Of a stretch of 64,000 nucleotides of DNA, positions 30,401 through 32,549 are shown in pieces. The stretch's first letter is position 1; every line of letters starts with the position of its first letter. A model generated the notes under the pieces. It was not told where the DNA came from. It did not search any database and saw nothing but the letters and a program-made list of their open reading frames with translations. The translations under genes were made by a program, and so were the position numbers. The DNA is from Desulfomicrobium escambiense DSM 10707 (lineage in GTDB: Bacteria; Desulfobacterota; Desulfovibrionia; Desulfovibrionales; Desulfomicrobiaceae), in the NCBI RefSeq assembly GCF_000428825.1, contig NZ_AUAR01000009.1, forward strand, positions 1-64,000. Direction: 5' to 3'.

Positions 30401-32006
30401 GTCCATCCGGTACGTGGAGATCGAAAATCTGAACGTCGCCTTCGGCAGCGGCGACAACGTCGTCAATGTGCGAGGCACGGCAGCCGGGTCCACCACGTTC
30501 CTGACCATGGGGGATGGAAACGACACCTTCAATATCTCCTCCGACGCGCCGGTCAACCAGGGCAACCTGGACGGCATCCGGGGCGATCTGGTCCTCGACG
30601 GCGGCGGGGGGACAAACACCCTGAACGCGAGCGACCGGGGCAACACCACAGGCCGCACCGGCGTGGTCGTCACCGACCACGACATCTCCGGCATGACCGG
30701 CGACGCGGGCGGTTCCGGGGTCATCGCCTTCAACGGCAGCTTCAGCGGCGGCGTCAATCTCCTCTTCGGGTCCGGGGCGGACGACATCACCGTCGAGGGC
30801 GTTCTGTCCGGCAGGGTTGTCACGGTCAGGGCCGGCGCGGGCGACGACACGGTCACGGCCAACAACGCCGTCGCCGGCGGCGACGGACTGCTGATCGCAT
30901 TCGGCGAGGGCGGCTCCGATGTTCTCGACGCTTCGGCCTGGAGCAACGGGGCCATCCTCTTCGGCGACGGCGGATCGGACACGGGAGGAGGGTCGAAGAC
31001 TCCGCAAACCCTGCTTTCCGTGGAATCCATGGCGCCCGACGGTGACGGAAACGATATTCTCATCGGCGGTCTCGGCGACGACATCCTTGTCGGCGGCGGC
31101 GGAGACGATCAACTGCAGGGCGGCGCAGGCAACGACGTCCTTATCGGCGACGCCGGCCGGGTGACCTTCAGAAGCGGCGCCCTGCACGAGGCCGGGACGC
31201 TGGGACGGTACAGTTCCTCAGACGGCAGCGACACCCTCGTCGGCGGCGCGGGGAACGACTTCATGTTCGGCGGCGGCGGCAGCGACCTGTTCTACGGCGA
31301 CCTGTCCGAGGACGTCATGGCCGGCGAGTTCGGCAAGGTCACCCTGAGCGGCGGCAAGGTTGACGAGGTTGTCGCCATGGGCGACCTCATCAGCATGACC
31401 ATGGTCGATCTCTACAGCGTCGAGGAAACGCATGGCGAGTCCAGGGGACGCACGGTCGCGCCAGGCGTGTCCCTCACCCCGGAACCCGCGTCCGACGCGT
31501 TGGAGATCGAACAGGTGCGGTCCGAATCGAGCTACGCCCGTCGTGTGAGCCACCATGGGGGCCAGTCGGTTCCGGCAGTCCGGGCGCAGTCCGGAAAGGA
31601 CGCCGCCCCGACGCAAGGTCCGGCCCCGAAGCCAGGGGCTCCGGCGGAGGATGCGGCCGGGCCGCGACCCGCCGTTTTCGGCCCGCGCCAGCCTGGAGGC
31701 GAGCCGTCCGCGCTGGCGGATGACCGGGCCGGTTTGGCCGCGGTCCGGGAAATCTTTGAGTCGACGGGCCTCCAAGGCGCCGTGGCCGGCCTGACCTGCA
31801 TGGGCGCGCTGTCGTCTCGAAGCAGGGATGAAAAGCGCCGGCTGGCCTCGGAGGAACTGGAGCGTTTCGCCAGGCCCAAGGCGCGCAGTTGGAGTTGGGA
31901 CGGGGAGAGGCTGCGCGACAAGGAGAAGACTGGCTCTTCGTCCGTGCGACTGGTCAATGTAACGGAATTCATGTTCGAGAAGAAACTTCAGGACGCGGAC
32001 GCATAG
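3486..32006 (+). CDS. Giant LEPR-XLL / DUF4347 repeat surface protein (9506 aa)
   Basis: A single uninterrupted 28.5-kb frame encoding a roughly 0.9-MDa protein. ATG 3486 is chosen over 3450 because GGGAGG precedes it. Order of parts: basic leader with LEPRILLSAD (residues 31-40) and no hydrophobic Sec signal; DUF4347 domain (~89-250); RTX-like GGxGNDTFVFENG repeats; five ~90-residue TWTVTVDG-type repeats; a very long Gly/Ala/Val-rich beta-repeat region (~nt 11,000-23,400); seven DTITR...DGF...GQ repeats; haemagglutinin-like beta-helix repeats (~nt 26,000-30,900) with a helical insert; classical Ca-binding RTX nonapeptides (~nt 31,050-31,310); and a basic, non-repetitive C-terminus. Such proteins are thought to be exported adhesins or matrix proteins. 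Channel, adaptor and SecA-like genes lie on both sides. Function as adhesin is inferred; secreted or anchored state is unknown. Confidence 0.9.
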   Translation: MLKLLRKKIAGLRREVAPHTEPRRKMKFETLEPRILLSADIGLEHHDLGAQEQAAAVAIEQPLVQTPDPAVAASDDTSAADSPGLDRKTEVVLVDPSVGDYQSLLDSLRSPSGNLAQYDIHVLDAGRDGFAQVSEILQDCSNVGAVHLLSHGSDGEVRLGGSVLNAETASLHAAELGRWGEALGPDGDFLLYGCNAAAGPDGVSLVASLAALTGADVAASDDATGAAALGGDWSLEHAVGSVEAETLSFGAYDGLMSGYTSTSADESFTGTSGPDTYFFSDDWGADTLSDAGGAGDTLDFSAVTADLTVTFHADGTLSVTDGANSLNHVGGMERVVGGSGNDTFVFESGAIFAGTISDGTGVNTVDFSACSAKLTVTLHADGTLSVAGTDAILTRAGGMSAFIGGLGVNRYVFENGASFVGSIDGGTADNILDFSSSAAGLTTTFHDDSTLALVLGTNSAAYRGNVASILGGTGDDRFVFENGATYAGSIDGGTGANSLDYSAATADLTATFKADGSLTLVDGTNTATYKGSLAAFTGGAGNDTFIFENGASFVGSIDGGTADNILDFSSSAAGLTTTFHDDSTLALVLGTNSVAYRGNVASILGGTGANSLDYSAATADLTATFKADGGLTLVDGTNTVTYKGSLAAFTGGAGNDTFVFENGATYAGAIDGGAGINSLDFSAYQTPVLVDLASGTMSVGGTIVGASMAGFSGATTVAALNRGAGVSTATMTGVTSLASLGVSAATITPSTLLSSLNQGAGVDTVFGTDLRITLSSGDTVDVDVGTATTVGDVIAAINSAGSGRVVAAINACANGIALTDGAGGTGALMVDNFRGSTTATDLGLDGICTVGTLAGRTLVNDLRITLSDGSLLAVSLAGLTTVQDALDRINAASSLLAADLNDRGNGFALSDIADGSGDLRVENMSVTGAATKLGIEGSGSGSALVGASLLPTIGITLRSGVTVDVNLGDCDTVQDILDAISDAHAHLSATINLAGGITVTDASGGGGHFSIMNLNGCTAATDLGLVQNVDTSSIIGATLAFGVVTAQISHIANVTGGASDDRFVAGGAANVLTGGEGADTFVFADSWGTDTVSDLGARGTDTLDFSQVGANLTVTIRADGGIAVTDGVNTMATTSDVERIIGGSGITAFVFEDGAEFAGILDGGSGRGSLDYSAYTTAVSVDLSLGTATGTEGIRNIVNVTGGAGDDTLTGDSRANVIRGNAGADSITGGGGADGLIGGDGDDTYIMKPDAGTVTVTELAGGGVDTLDYSAYTTAVAVNLQAGSASGTTGATNVEQVVGGSGGDVWTGTDGNDVFSFADDWGVDRVTDPSTSDSDILDFSAVTTDLTVTFNAGGTQTVSVADGNGNAVNGVDNVNVLMTGTGNDSFVFHDGWGAYTISDAGSTDRDVLDFSAATVDLTFTMHSDGTVSVTDGHGNTLGASAGIDRIIGGQGNNTFVFENGGGFGGYIVGGAGGTNTLDYSRYTTAVTVDLTDMDTVSSGGGVASGLATGVAGINGIQAVIGGSSDADILIGMNRDNIWAISGSDAGTLNGTLVFSAVETLVGQDEYADTFTLAVSAGFDGTLVGSTGDEASGLDRIQVAGGTSSNVLYAISNLDSGVIDRDGVQLYYAGMELITDASAANTRTVDYVADQTALISLAGLLSEGQDWGVVVDGEEYTHTVSANESLADVMADLAGQLTARGYLAILQGNTLILSSRALGGMTVKTVDAAGNSTLPGSASVSVELAGATDAGLRVGRDDLSGMLNVYSLNASFGYFQLADPTSVFTLRGGVCNDTFHVGAFTSPASLSIDGEGGIDTITYDVPAATSATVGATTTGSLIFSGTPHAGEVWTVTIAVNVASTAVETQFSHIVAAGEGLTDVVAALAVQINGSADFAAGVENGTLTVVSMAGMAMTITTDLRAATPGDVYKTVASSTRVTLSGTPAAGEVWTVTVDGTVYAHTVTNGQDLTAVSAALAALINANDAYVAGAMDAAITVLQLSGEALRVTASAPAGAGATVDAFASTTHVVDLNGTPRAGEAWTISVGGIAYSHTVSGGETWIGVVAALQEQIEAAGYATAVKAQYLLVVTPGAQKVAAELRAGGQAAADSGAASQLVWLSGTAKPGQTWTITVGGETYSHIVSGYESMAQVLADLAGRINAVGGYTATFKDGVVIVTSLNGVPSVSADTPDASALDIVYTDSTLSLNGATVLTYTHVENARNLIVTASGAADNLTLAASGSRYTLGDVAFDDLGTGSLTVRLGRGNDTLALETSFASALSVSGGLGDDKLDLGSVDNDFTTLAFGSDVENVTGGGSIQDVVFNAYGADDNIAFGYLSLTALPAAILLGPVLGPVAVVAGLAGTAVTDVIRRTPNAVEVRLDGGKIGISDTNWLSSSTVTVLPTRSLTINTGMSYAWAGDSVVIDSLGTVNFALTVNAGKLNTNLYSPGEVTFKGESLFHGRDVTVNARTISVEEDAEVSTSTIAGLDAQAGDIVFNGHWITLGQNAQLLAKDVTSPGVVVTDGDITLSAVNDTSMWTPLADIDIASTKVTVSTGSVITGRDVTLLASVDNSASISSTGTIESLGALTSLSNTVLGLIEDLAKVELAVSVVVSSATIDVQAGSTIVSDNFLAHASTNSSTSASPVKAWLVGLAASVVVAEADVTISGTVSSATDMIIRATTDQHVTTAASPGAVKGVSVALATGVVVSDATAEVTDEAVLTVGRNLYVLADNTDGILTSANASSGTDGIAGVAVAVTIESGQANAFMDGTAVVGGNAQIKAAMTQDVVPAKKAYVLQSSSIGTSATSGTGDETETDVLDVVKDRITSNGVSVAKLVGGKIKNWVLSKQKEDTEDEADTAADANAKVDLAGSVAVVVNIQSTEARIGDSGSDGDSLNGSLKADGKVDVLSSVVSAPYVSSNASTAKNPKADESSSTTLSGSLAVSVGVCLNTAESFVGSGAAVDAGAALTVDAQTLNQYEFSWIANLVTPWSEQATYTLDDVDGVDVTAGDIVESTTDAGEVGSWYVYVGTNPHTVDLESEDFFDTSLWETTSPASYRSSLFFENLWTYLNGDFGFSNWIGNSWSQATAEGAKLSVAGSVTFLELANTATATILDGALINQDADMRNEDQDVVVSALSVNQAVNLTGNINLPNIVNVTGNPHKVAGTEFNSLKLKKPTLLPSFGTEGQSGVGVAIVAVDYADAVTARIADGVKLYADSLAVTAHNEVMSVTVGASGGKAENVGVNGAVGVNVVRNATLARIENGAEITVGSGTTAADADSSLLVSATDSTSLFDIMGGVGVGGGIGVGASVSTNVVVRQTQAVMGDLDGETSPGARGFISSAGDVRVRAANSGVILSVAASGAVGTGKAASDNGTSAGGATNPGTGGTQGSNGTTQGNADLSSWQGRYGNVLQEFVKSGKAAVNSDVAKLASDTADTVSKNSQSKGGIGVSASAAVNWVDEDALAYIRNAGPIMLADGADLAVAASTSTGVISAAGGVAVALGKGSNTAVGFGGALSLNVLQGSTNAFIDGVTTLDVDDLVLDAVRTGWTVAMAAGIGVATGSKGVAIGGSVGVNVIDYSTETGLRDITGETVAESGVILNAKDDTVLVAVGGSAGFGGKAGVGLAIGVNVVDNTVRSEIDGVKKFQHGGDLTVQADNATTIVAVTGSAGIAAGSGSTFGGAGTVSVNVVNATVEANVLDTTETLASAGDYLISAMDFTGIFSFAGALAVGKTFGGGASIAVNTVTNTVRTRVEDSHLETSGAFTAEAEEGAVVVAVTVAGAGAEKLALAGSTAFNLFVNTIESEIVNSAVTAGNAVTISATDTEVCAALSGGMAVSTGQAAIGAAIGLNLSFNTVSATVSASDITSADSTVDLDASARETMVSVTLGGAGGEKFALGGSVSGSIVANTVEAEVISGSTLTASKDIGIAAADSTTVVMIAGGFAGAAKAGVGAALSTVYEGNAVQVDIDASTVTSTGGAVLLSAGIAPPSSSMNLADLPLGVSGIDLPPSVSSQIVSVTVGGAGSGQYAGGIGISVNVVKNTLKAGVTNGSIVRALTGVALTAMDSSVIDALAFGGAGAGSWAGGGAVSANVIANSITTLVDGSTVSAGLNDAGTAIATDGDDAAILIGSTSSAIVRALGLGVSGGGSGAISVSALGNGVANTVSATVDEATVRAAGDVTVLARDIAPTGLPTWMLPKDKVAAVADALDGSPIDPDANILAVNVSVAGSGSTAVSAAVMGNVVKNTVEAKVSSDATVLAGVRADNGEVLDVESDIAVTAESDAGIIALSVGVGASGSVAVQASGFGNVITNRTSALVEDLTANATTTRLASGGDTFVTAEDQSQIRSLALSVAASGSVAVSVLVGANVIVNDVNVFIFGSTVSSGDALDLSASNMTSILAFTGGVAGAGTVGVMTSLSANVVTNRTTAKAEDATIVTVGAITVEATDNTSIDALSFGVAAGTVGVGVALSANMIVNWTEALISGSTVTGDASLGVLSESSAIIRSLAVNVGAGAVGVNVNVQGNALTNHVLATVEDSAVTADGDIVISAVDQAPSSIPDWIVPAEHQAILDDSPIDLDANILSATINVGAGAVGVNVALVGNLVVNTTEARIDNSTVTSTSGKVALGSASESGITSFNVGVGGGAVAVNVVGYGNVITSIVGSTVENDSVIDAGGAVVITAENNATIRALGIGVAGGAVAVGVMAAGNLIVSSTAASVDASEMSSGTTLDIGAYSDMDILALTGSVGAGAVGVNVSFSANIITGTTMAGVVAGSVLESGGAATIEAVNSSTIDALAFGVGAGAVGVGVALSANVIVNTTEALISDSTLTDAASLDVLAESSAIIRSLAVNVGAGAVGVNVNVLGNVLTNHVRATVEDSTITADGDFVISAVDQAPSSIPGWIIPADYKADLEPIFDDTPIDLDANILSATINVGAGAVGVNVALVGNLVVNTTEARIDNSSVTSTTGKVALGSASESGITSFNVGVGGGAVAVNVVGYGNVITSIVGSTVENGSVIDAGGAVAITAENEAAIRALGIGHQKINVSFSANIITGTTMAGVVAGSVLESGGVTTIEAVNSSTIDALAFGVGAGGVGVGAALSANVIVNTTEALISGSTVTDAASLEVLSESSASIRSLAVNVGAGGVAVNLSVLGNTVTSDVRSAITGSTVTAAGDILVSAQDVAPSDILPWIVPDQDQAVLAASLADSPIDLDANILAVNVSVAGGGVAASGALTGNVITNSVQAEIDDADVTSSAGSVTLDASSSSGITALTAGVGVSGSVALNITGFGNAIVSTVDASISNGSNVTADTTASLSATDSSSITSIGLGLAGSGGVAINGTVGYNLITNSITAEVSGSSLTSNGAASLLAASEADVLSFVGGVAGSGLVAAQLSLTINEIENTISASIVDDAAGGSTVTAGSLSLTATDASTIDSVAMGLSASGFAAGGAAISKNLIANEVSATISGSEVTASGAVSLEAESSDIIRSYAIGVAGAGLGAANASLTLNDLGSTVTAKVEDSTVTAGGDISLWASEKAPAVVPDFNSAIAAPAGMVSTLTSALNGNEVNANANIVSFAGSISVSGVAALGAAVADNAIHGTVTAEIVDSTATSTGGSVTVSAASDTAIASLAAGFGASAGVAANASAVHNTLTSTIQAGIVGESTLSADGDVTVDASDTAAIDALAFSLAGGYAAVGGAVVVNTVADTVLAGIDGASASLKAAVTAADTLGVTATSDYTVSGLSLGATVGVAAAGGSVVSNSIGGTTSAYIGDYTDIGGTVGNVSISAQTTVDVSSSAYGLSGGILSGGVNSADATVGTAVDAHIGDADVHVAGAVGVAAGATITAETDAFGLSVGGLAIGASLSDIEISSAVSAYVEGDADITAASLSVQSSATADANAYANASGGGVLAGNGADVDAVVTPVIQAFVEDGAIIAVSGLLSVTSASTGKAKAKGEGITAGIAGVGVILADAELSPEISTYIGSGADVTAGSIELRSRHNVNVDGSLVDQGAEAYAGASGGGLVAGNGAVATATAAAIVDTGIAAGAEVTTTSGDLVVSSAANNKSGANGNGVTIGGIGVGAMVATAVSGGSVTTHVDSSLVFAHDNLTIEADAHGSADADVKAATGGLVSVGVNKATATVTPVVTAKLAPGAEVEAGGTVTVGASATPQAVAATSGVNVGGAAAGGSTATATVAPVISAFAGEGSRIAAENLVLSARQELPGSGTSASASATGSSGGLLLGVNATEATARGNGQVAAYLDADSVLNIVGSAHIQADLDSFQTSTANGKSFGIVAVGGNTATSSSDTNVGSYLADGVSVTGGALSVDAGGTEKNLAAAVSGSGGVVSVSASEVHTSSTNTTLAAVGAKGSGTGINVGSLTIIADHEALFNGSADSSSGGVVDAPGAKIGNTTDIDVEARIGEGAAVTAKALSVEADTTVLKDWLLGYNLISASGGVGAFPAGASTTTIANETRVRIGDNASVLVNDGAGGGDIGLSVHNDVTARDKATIDAGGAVATARTESYIYNDTNTAEIVVGDATLQAGGGIAVSNWTDLELHAQADAKTYGAAGYAQGISVAHASPKNIVTIMDGAAIEAAGDIAITVGGSADNLRRSAISVSARTDLWNKTAFPIRSNPTADAVVNQESRIDVAEDAWIGSNQDVLLTVDGGTRSVSGNWNYQDAYMGLAEDIANGLISLFTGSSGSVSLKESGGSEQDNLDRNVNIDGTVEAGLNNKQFLVVDGSLGEPNNPAMSGTPGLVFTSTSGEDSIERTDGGNWATDGFSAGMYIQVSGAENLDGAYLIKSITGSTITLNAETPLGGENEPVIGTVSASGVTISHLVMTGAPKLTIKTADNSITRSSGSFVEDGFLAGQWIFVEGVEANSGFYKISGFSGDGVIMYLNASSSQLAANAQNVFGATIRGAAEPVVAVEGSVYPLLDIKSQGEVAWIDRPGGSGSFIDDGFEVGQHLRISGSSDSDNDGTYLITGVTDTRLTIFSSNFDWFSDSSGENPGIMFAYAEAMTVMATDSVTLNFDASANTITRSTSDQTFVSNGFAAGQTLIVSGTANAGIYTIKEVAGNVLTLNEPLPADASGVVSSAIKAYEDYATVQLGSRTMSFDAAARTITRNDGLDWSGVSAGQIIEVTGSQHNAGFFTVAGVSGSILTLVETDSLTDEGQVFGVTIVAATLQDIVTTVDLGLTHTDPRDTITRQDAAWADDGFEAGMFINVSNTTSNNSSFRIDSISGNTLYLAKEHTLINETLSAAQSTAQKVAITSSNPRPITIHTTTVQGAPDLTFANVYGGRDTITRSTGSWLADGFLEGQTITVSGSGANDGVYQIATISADGLTLGLSMKDTLASASGVSGVSVSGSGISSGVSYSLSVEDLGVNIAKEIDRLQKLKAEHYGNSAAIAGYNAQITQLKMQALELGLIDASDPGLLNENTPLSPKQELLVTYIVVSDIEASSGNIEVLAGTLTGTGNLYANNDTGVVIENASPYYLRVGDVIIPTNQGGMVFFNVLPVTSNADIESVYDFLYASGQVSPTPQFAAIGTDAGETEPAISIRSTFNPTFPEQEEFRGITAPDIEISGSIVNRLGSVTIHDSKGSVLIKGEAGKTAVAAKTIDISAGRDFVLTSEGFYNTAGEPYGSQNTPTVAGNNIFLTARYLNLNGIVQSGRPDRSVTLDTSLDDDIAAFKANALAGRYLTLTSDDGKGQGIEVRYDRDTDSIVVDSVAIEGGFMLLTGQIMNTNANAVLKSVDGFGRVTINNKTGYAVIVNDIDTGGDGIEGIIKIVDTVDTYSPAGVFQPGVEPTVTTYTRIGDTISKTVTRGGTLLSTSDSSGRTLTDGYTPAAGQRYVYVTGQTQLRQIYKEYITSSFWGIDWLSPDPGQQPDKVWTVNVGGPVPTGSGTFVEWNTSLTGTPTKITPLSVNLAAEQYLYGYSYTTTTGWWIFSTTEYHNVLVYAQGSVTYSNNSMKADYPIDIEFIGYDAGGITINSATDVIVAGSLVNVAGTTAITSDGTVTSTEYGQVQGKDIDLVGDTGIGSSDRALQVDLAGGVLDAVSSAGDIFIEGFTGALNVGTVDASDGDVTIGAYGSITAAGGVSLVSGNSINLSSRAGGIGSAVQSLRIDSGISGSGSLTVSAMDDVHLAETSGDLGLNTVRSVRGDVYIQVLDGNLTDANGNDTRDERAIADLEALWSSMRLTLATGAGEAAQQNIAAYEGLKTREYHSYWNYREQQAVPSVYDSAFEVRLSDLELDYYRSVGWTDEDLADLVAKRTLEYHDLHAVYGALGDARIAGYAYQVVVGSSEYEALMAGHAWTEAELGTTFNPSLLRAKTDTETKIEEANITARNVSVVVQNGGMGGISGHATFTLPMNADSLTEQQRLILAAAERDDMIARDAAGNIVNIFDPGSNAKTLEVLLHDDVDIAARGSISITGDTHVYLGSEQDINIDSVSGGDAIRIKGAEGIYSVGGGTAVTGGGTNGGVILEGANAAIGTSARPVSVDLQAGNLTARATGDIHLSAVGHDLFIDGIYSQDGSVVVAGTGSIFNGNNDSEWNIRANSVILTAAGSIGQDGNALNTELPLLDAAQPGLGVIDMTAGGDIFVNEVSGDMNIGRVRAGGTASLAAAVSILDANDDPDPDVIANSITLNTQLGGIGAAGNDLDIDSSVTADGLVNISSAENVYLIETIGDLRLEQVLLTALNKKAYLAAQGSILGANSSGDYAVIAGAVIFRSDQNIGQSDDALNIQVQRLEGSVSGDMWVHNHGALVVGNAGDGTSGLTSAGGGIRITASSPVTIEADVVSTGVTNDGDITITSTDHAGPGDDITVLSGAIIQSVGGNVTLLSGDDVILHSGSVIMADGTVRIVGDHGDADSGAGSLIDLHGTITAQSVLLEVGDDDDTVVVPGIAVATTIRTGGGDDVIYTGSNATASGSTGGTMDGITALLDIYGGDHRHGDTLVIDDSGNTGGNSCILDGTTLTMTGMAGSIRYVEIENLNVAFGSGDNVVNVRGTAAGSTTFLTMGDGNDTFNISSDAPVNQGNLDGIRGDLVLDGGGGTNTLNASDRGNTTGRTGVVVTDHDISGMTGDAGGSGVIAFNGSFSGGVNLLFGSGADDITVEGVLSGRVVTVRAGAGDDTVTANNAVAGGDGLLIAFGEGGSDVLDASAWSNGAILFGDGGSDTGGGSKTPQTLLSVESMAPDGDGNDILIGGLGDDILVGGGGDDQLQGGAGNDVLIGDAGRVTFRSGALHEAGTLGRYSSSDGSDTLVGGAGNDFMFGGGGSDLFYGDLSEDVMAGEFGKVTLSGGKVDEVVAMGDLISMTMVDLYSVEETHGESRGRTVAPGVSLTPEPASDALEIEQVRSESSYARRVSHHGGQSVPAVRAQSGKDAAPTQGPAPKPGAPAEDAAGPRPAVFGPRQPGGEPSALADDRAGLAAVREIFESTGLQGAVAGLTCMGALSSRSRDEKRRLASEELERFARPKARSWSWDGERLRDKEKTGSSSVRLVNVTEFMFEKKLQDADA
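3576..4250 (+). other. LEPR-XLL motif and DUF4347 domain of the giant protein
   Basis: Residues 31-40 read LEPRILLSAD, the motif that defines the LEPR-XLL N-terminal class of very large repeat proteins. Residues ~89-250 match DUF4347: VVLVDPSVGDYQ, a conserved HLLSHGSDGE (His151), LLYGCNAA (Cys194) and the GADVAASDD...LGGDWSLE ending. A conserved His-Gly followed about 40 residues later by a Cys resembles clan CD (caspase/CHAT-like) peptidases. Catalytic activity is inference only. Confidence 0.8.
4725..5308 (+). repeat. Tandem near-identical RTX-like units in the giant gene
   Basis: The stretch 4725-4906 recurs at 5127-5308 with only a few base changes (offset 402). The following unit beginning at 4962 recurs at 5301 (offset 339). 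The 63-base difference means the second array has lost one 21-codon DDRFVFENGATYAG unit, consistent with recombination between GGCACGGG repeats. Reading frame is kept throughout. Confidence 0.85.
8430..10020 (+). repeat. Five ~90-residue TWTVTVDG-type domain repeats in the giant gene
   Basis: Five successive copies begin near nt 8430, 8990, 9290, 9560 and 9820. Each has a hydrophobic strand, SGTPxAGExWTVTVDG, a Y-S/T-HTV strand, a helix (DVVAALAxQI) and a closing LxVxS strand. They are diverged at DNA level, so they look like an old domain expansion rather than recent duplication. They resemble a small alpha/beta carbohydrate- or matrix-binding module, but I do not recognise a named family. 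Confidence 0.65.
16811..18697 (+). repeat. Long direct repeat (~1 kb units) with an internal deletion, in the giant gene
   Basis: Copy 1 starts at 16811 and copy 2 at 17831 (1020 bases apart); copy 3, more diverged, starts at 18698, only 867 bases on. Copies 1 and 2 share long near-identical tracts encoding VNVGAGAVGVNV and SIPxWIxPA segments. Copy 2 lacks about 56 residues: after RALGIG (near 18580) the sequence passes through the unusual triplet run for HQKI straight into NVSFSANIITG. The frame is kept. Confidence 0.8.
23720..25530 (+). repeat. Seven DTITR...DGF...GQ domain repeats in the giant gene
   Basis: Seven ~80-100-residue units, each with a DTITR-like strand, a GSWxADGFxxGQ turn, xIxVSG, a short insert with NDGxYxI, and a closing SGxTLTLxxxxxL strand. 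They are diverged from one another at DNA level. They separate the Gly/Ala-rich repeat zone from the C-terminal beta-helix zone. Immediately after them (nt ~25,610-25,760) comes a short charged helical stretch. I do not recognise a named family. Confidence 0.65.
27995..28480 (+). other. Alpha-helical insert within the beta-helix region of the giant protein
   Basis: About 160 residues rich in Glu, Leu, Arg and Tyr (from DERAIADLEALW to near TKIEEANITARN) interrupt otherwise beta-repeat sequence. The composition predicts several helices and contrasts with the Gly/Ser/Asp-rich flanks. It could be a folded side domain protruding from the fibre. No family recognised. Confidence 0.55.
31050..31310 (+). 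repeat. Classical RTX calcium-binding nonapeptides near the C-terminus of the giant protein
   Basis: Residues read GGLGDDILVGGGGDDQLQG followed by GGAGNDVLIG and, after a spacer, GGAGNDFMFGGGGSDLFYG. These match the GGxGxDxUx nonapeptide of RTX proteins, which bind calcium and fold outside the cell after export by type I systems. They lie about 230-320 residues before the stop. Confidence 0.85.
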
Positions 32007-32052
32007 TCCGCCCTTATTCATACGGAGCCCGCAACATACAAGGAGTGCACAC

Positions 32053-32373
32053 GTGACTATGGAAGACAGGACGCCCCAGGAAAAGACGGAAGAACAGGCG
32101 GCCCAGATCCGCTGGGACGGGAGCCGCATGCAAACCACGTACGCCAACGTCTGCAACGTATCGAGCACGCGCGAGGAAGTGGCGCTCATGTTCGGTGTCA
32201 ACAAGAACTGGCACCCGTCGCAGAAGGACCTGGTCATCGAGCTTTCCGACCGGATCATCATCAACCCTTACGCGGCCAAGCGCCTGGCCATTCTCCTGGC
32301 CAACACCATGAACGAGTACGAGAAGCGTTTCGGCGTGATCAATCTCGAAATGCCCGACGTCACGCCGCAATAG
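32053..32373 (+). CDS. DUF3467-family small protein
   Basis: A 106-residue protein with the DUF3467 pattern: YANVCNVSSTREEVALMFG near the start and LSDRIIINPYAAKRLAILLANTMNEYEKRFG near the end. Family members are small cytoplasmic proteins of unknown role. GTG at 32053 is favoured over ATG 32059 because AAGGAG at 32040-32045 has the better spacing. It lies 46 bases after the giant gene and before the export genes, so it may be a chaperone or regulator of cargo handling; that is inference from position only. Confidence 0.8.
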   Translation: MTMEDRTPQEKTEEQAAQIRWDGSRMQTTYANVCNVSSTREEVALMFGVNKNWHPSQKDLVIELSDRIIINPYAAKRLAILLANTMNEYEKRFGVINLEMPDVTPQ

Positions 32374-32392
32374 GTGGGAACGCAGCCTTTCG

Positions 32393-32428
32393 CATCAGGC
32401 CCGGCACGGTGGCGTGTCGGGCCTGATG
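32393..32428 (+). terminator. Hairpin after the DUF3467 gene, possible terminator or attenuator
   Basis: A 15-base inverted repeat (CATCAGGCCCGGCAC and its complement, one G-T pair) with a 6-base loop. There is no T-run directly after it; a T-rich tract appears only ~25 bases later. It may partly terminate transcription between the giant gene and the export genes, lowering their level relative to the cargo. Confidence 0.45.
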
Positions 32429-32549
32429 CGTCTGATGTCGGGTTTCCCCTTGTTTTTTGACTAGATAGCTGGTTAACTAAGTACGTAAAAGGGGTTGGGC
32501 ATTCTTCCTGCACCGGTTTCTCCGTTGCATTTGGTCAGGTTTCACCATT

